A stretch of DNA of 64,000 nucleotides from Epiperipatus broadwayi (Eukaryota > Onychophora > Udeonychophora > Euonychophora > Peripatidae), in contig JAQFVV010006428.1 of NCBI GenBank assembly GCA_028023455.1, positions 169,501-233,500 on the forward strand, given 5' to 3'. The position numbers were made by a program, and so were the translations under genes. Below the pieces are notes generated by a model. It saw nothing but the letters and a program-made list of their open reading frames with translations. It was not told the DNA's origin and searched no databases. Positions 60,757 through 64,000 of the stretch are shown here, piece after piece; the stretch's first letter is position 1; the number at the start of each line of letters is the position of its first letter.

Positions 60757-61240
60757 GCTACATTGAATACATCAATATATCAGATAGATTGACGTTAGTT
60801 TGACTGCAAACATTTGGCCTAGGTTTAAATAAGGAATATAGAATATTTTATTTTCGAGTACAATCTATGTAGTCTATCCATACTCAATACTCTAATAAAA
60901 TATTAATAAATTCATCTGTGCAAACTTCTAAAATAAAAAGTTAAATTGTAAATTAAAATCTAAAGTAAAGTTATAATGTTTTATAAAAAAAAGAAATTAA
61001 AGTTATACTAAAATAATAATTCTAAATTTTATATATGTTTAATAAATGTTTGTGTGTGTTATTACTGGCAGTGGCTTTTATTATTTTAATATTGAAGATA
61101 TATTTAAATAAAGAAAATTATATATATTTATTATCTCTGCTGCTCCATGAGCTAGTGACATGGGCTGATGGTTGTAATAAAATATATATGTAAATTTGGA
61201 TCTTAACAGCAGGTATCTACCTACTATATAAATTTTCCAG

Positions 61241-61553
61241 GTTCAAATGGCCGGGTGGTACCCCATATGGCAGATACGGAAAGATTTACACTTCCGATTC
61301 ACCCCAAACATTATAATATATATATGTAATGATAATAGAATTTTATGTCCGTATTTCTTCAAACCAATATATTGTACCGGTCAAAAAGAAGCCAACACAT
61401 CAACAAACCCAAACTCAAAGTCGGATTCAAACTCAGGCGGTTCAAACTGAATTCAAACCCAACTCACGAGCTCAGATCAAATCAATGGATGACATATATC
61501 GATGGTACATGACTATGCGCCAAGGAACTAGCTCAACGGATGATGATGATTAA
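61241..61553 (+). CDS. Terminal coding-exon candidate, broken by one in-frame TAA
   Basis: An AATTTTCCAG acceptor (ending 61,240) is followed by an open frame FKWPGGTPYGRYGKIYTSDS, then PQTL and a TAA at 61,314-61,316. After an AT run, the same reading frame reopens and codes for EFYVRISSNQYIVPVKKKPT, a Gln/Thr-rich stretch, and near the end MDDIYRWYMTMRQGTSSTDD before the stop at 61,551-61,553. CpG sites are frequent, unlike in the repeats. AATAAA follows at 61,677-61,682. Both halves lie in one frame, so they were probably one exon, and the AT run with the stop is either a later expansion or a second exon boundary (AG at 61,337-61,338). The protein is not recognised. The low-complexity acidic tail suggests a cytoplasmic or nuclear C-terminus. 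Confidence 0.45.
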
Positions 61554-64000
61554 TGAAACCCCTGATTTAACTCTAATGAAGTATAATAAAATAACTAAGA
61601 ATCTTTATAAGTCAACTCATATATATATGTTCGGATTGCCAATACAGGCAGTGAGCATTAATATTAAAATAATTTGAATAAAAAGAAAGTAAAAAAAAAC
61701 CAAATGGGTTAATAAAATGTTTAATAATAATTATAATTTTGTTCAACTTTTAGATTGTGATTATATAGATTACCTCTAGCCTTTAAACGGAATTTATATT
61801 TACAACAAGAATGGCAGTCCTTATTATATGCCAATACTATTACGCAATATTATATGATAAATATATGTCTATGCCCCCGACAAAAAAATAAAAGTAGAAA
61901 AACGTATTTGGCTATGACTGAAATTATTATTCTAATTCTAGAGGAAAGAATGTGATATTTATTTTCACATTCGTAAATCAATTTACAAAGAGCAAGATAC
62001 GTATTTAGGGCATAACTTTAATATTTAATAGAAAACTTACTTAATTATAAATAAATATGAATTTGTTCGACTTTAATAAAATCAATTCATCACGATTTAA
62101 GAGCATTAGAGCGGGCTTTACTGGAACTGAGAAATAAACGGTACTGATGACTTATGAGCTATAAAAATGAACACGATAAATATGATGGCTGGTCGGTGAT
62201 TTAAGTATGAGGGGAAACCAGGCCGGGTCATAGCCATGAGCCTTTGGTGTTCCAATATAATAAAAAAACGAGCAAGTGGAGGAAGTGCTTTCTTCCTAGA
62301 TAATTAAACTAATAGAAATATCACCGAGGACAAGCTTATGAAACAGGAGATGGTCGTGTCAGCAACGTTTGGAAAATGATGACTTGGTAATCATCATATT
62401 TAAATAATAAAAACCCAATTTATATAAAGAGTGCTCTATGTGATGACCTGATCAAGTTAAATTAAAGTCAAACATGCTTTAATCAAAAAGTATTTAATGC
62501 AATTAGAAATTATATTAATTATGCCCTAAATCCCATGCCCTTCCTGAATATTACTAGAAAGTATAAAATTTGAATTAGAATATATTCATTTAACTCCTTT
62601 ATCGAACTTTTTGTGAAACAATATATTAATGTCAATAAATAGATATTATAAACTCAGTAAAGTGACCGGAAGCATAGGTTAGAAATTGAGCTAATAATTT
62701 GTTGTTATCAGCCATTAATAAAATAGCAAATATTGTATAAATCCTTCAACTCGATAATTAATAGAACTGTATCAAATTAGTTCTAGTGGGTAAGAATTAC
62801 TATAAAAATAAATATAATATTATTTAACATGGCAAATGCAATGAAGGAAATTATTATCGAGTTGAAGTTATTATTGGCATATATTAAAAAATAAATTATA
62901 TTAATAATCTTCTAGCAAATATATAATAGGGTTAAATAAACGAACCGCCATCGTAAGAAAGGAAAGTTAACAGATATTAAATTTAAAGACTAGAGATAGA
63001 TAGAGAATTACTACATAATTTAAAATAACATTAATAAAAAGACAATTTAAAGTAGATAGCTTAAAGATGTTTTAACTTAAAGTTCAGAACTGGCCAGGTT
63101 CAAAAGGAAATATATTACCATTTCTTCATGGTTGGCTTCTGAGTTTCCACAGGGCAGAGTACAGTTGGATGAAATGTATGCACGCATTTTGAAAATTATG
63201 TGAATAGCATTTTGATGGATTTCTCTAAGGTTTCGGCAGCTTACGATTGGTATATGAATTTTTATATTACAGCCACATTGAAGATTTTCAGGGGACTTAA
63301 GGAACCATAGTCAGACTCTTGAAATTAAGCCGTCCCCCCACCATGGTAGAAACACTATTTTACTTCATAATTTAACTGGGTGGCTTCTTGTGTAATGAAA
63401 TATATATGGCTTCTCTTAATGAGGAATAATAGCTGCTTGAAAACTTTTTCTGGGCTATTTATCTGTCCTCTGATGCCTTCAGGCAAGCGCTTCTTTCATT
63501 ATCAATTTATTAGTTGTTTTTAGAACATTCCTTCGATAAGGCTTTCAAACTCATTAACTTGAATTCATTTTCTAATTAGAAAATGAATTTTTAAAACCAG
63601 AAAAATGATTTTAATTAGCGACCATCCTTACATTTTAAATACTTATCTTTTTTTTTAATTAATAAAAACGTTACCCATTGTTTTTGGAAAGGGACAATCT
63701 GAAAGCTTATCGAAAGAATGTAGCTTTTAATCACTAAAAATTTGAACAAACTATTTAAAGTAAAATAAAACATTCCCGATGCAATGAAACTTTAGAAAGA
63801 ATATGTACATTTAAATATTTATAAATATATATGCACAATCCACGCGGTTATAATATATATAAATTCAGGAATAATTCTATTATGAATTTATTAGTAAAAA
63901 TGATTAATTTAAATCTCAAATGAGTTAATTTTAACACACATTTATAATAGTTTATCTTTAAGGAAAGTAGTGTGGATTGAACGATAAAGCCCCATTGCAT
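61554..64000. other. No gene called; likely 3' UTR and intergenic host sequence
   Basis: No open frame of note, no long microsatellites and no match to the repeats above. CpG and GC-containing patches (62,100-62,360 and 63,080-63,500) hint at host sequence. A 28-bp perfect palindrome lies at 63,562-63,589. Confidence 0.35.
63562..63589. repeat. 28-bp perfect palindrome with TAATTA core
   Basis: AATTCATTTTCTAATTAGAAAATGAATT is its own reverse complement. TAATTA at the centre is the homeodomain core site. It could be a cruciform or a dimeric binding site. Confidence 0.8.

Noticed and set aside
62100-62360. Possible mitochondrial rRNA insertion (NUMT)
   Set aside because: The composition looked rRNA-like, but no conserved rRNA core segments were found.

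Overview
The window is very AT-rich, non-coding-dominated nuclear DNA of an animal, most likely an invertebrate with a large repeat-filled genome. The evidence is the lack of prokaryotic gene structure, tRNA-like SINEs, a solo LTR, Penelope-like retroelements (PLEs) carrying GIY-YIG endonuclease domains, hammerhead-ribozyme-like cores, long (TA)n, (TTA)n and (GA)n tracts, and only short isolated exon-like open frames. I cannot name the species. No complete, intact gene is visible.

Layout. Positions 1-1440 hold no gene. The main architecture is a large, old direct duplication. Block A (about 1.45-18.05 kb) and block B (about 24.94-37.5 kb) align collinearly in the same orientation over nearly their whole length. 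The last part of block A (about 14.5-18.05 kb) is followed at once by an inverted copy of itself (about 18.09-21.85 kb), which makes a giant palindrome. The corresponding part of block B (34.4-37.4 kb) is a third copy. Both blocks carry the same decayed PLE reverse transcriptase (about 5.4-9.7 kb and 28.3-29.8 kb) and the same decayed minus-strand coding relic (10.6-12.1 kb and 30.9-32.35 kb).

Comparing A with B dates several later insertions. Block A alone has a promoter-plus-first-exon-like fragment (1.95-2.71 kb), an unexplained 2.8 kb segment (6.36-9.21 kb), a SINE fragment (12.41-12.49 kb) and a 594-bp solo LTR with a perfect 5-bp target-site duplication (13,762-14,355). Block B alone has two tRNA-like SINEs and a 204-bp insertion with a hammerhead-ribozyme-like core that resembles a retrozyme monomer (25,031-25,234).

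Between and after the blocks are a (TA)n-flanked 630-bp inverted repeat (23.0-23.7 kb), a 420-bp polypurine tract (23.7-24.1 kb), a dispersed repeat present twice (24.24-24.93 and 39.42-40.11 kb), a nest of PLE fragments of two families (37.6-39.4 kb), a second inverted repeat with a long (AT)n inside (43.9-44.5 kb), a small MITE (45.75-45.92 kb) and PLE terminal-repeat pieces (46.5 and 47.4 kb). A 1,438-bp DNA transposon with about 80-bp terminal inverted repeats and an 8-bp target-site duplication (51,504-52,941) is probably Merlin-like. The best PLE copy (57.35-59.35 kb) is fused upstream to a head-to-head pair of its own terminal repeats, each with a hammerhead-like core.

The last 4.6 kb (59.36-64.0 kb) looks least repetitive and most like host gene territory. 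It has a CRE palindrome, CCAAT and TATA motifs, a minus-strand exon-like frame, and a CpG-containing plus-strand terminal exon candidate (61,241-61,553) whose single frame is broken by one TAA inside an AT run. All readings come from inspection alone, so repeat boundaries are accurate only to tens of bases unless a target-site duplication is given.
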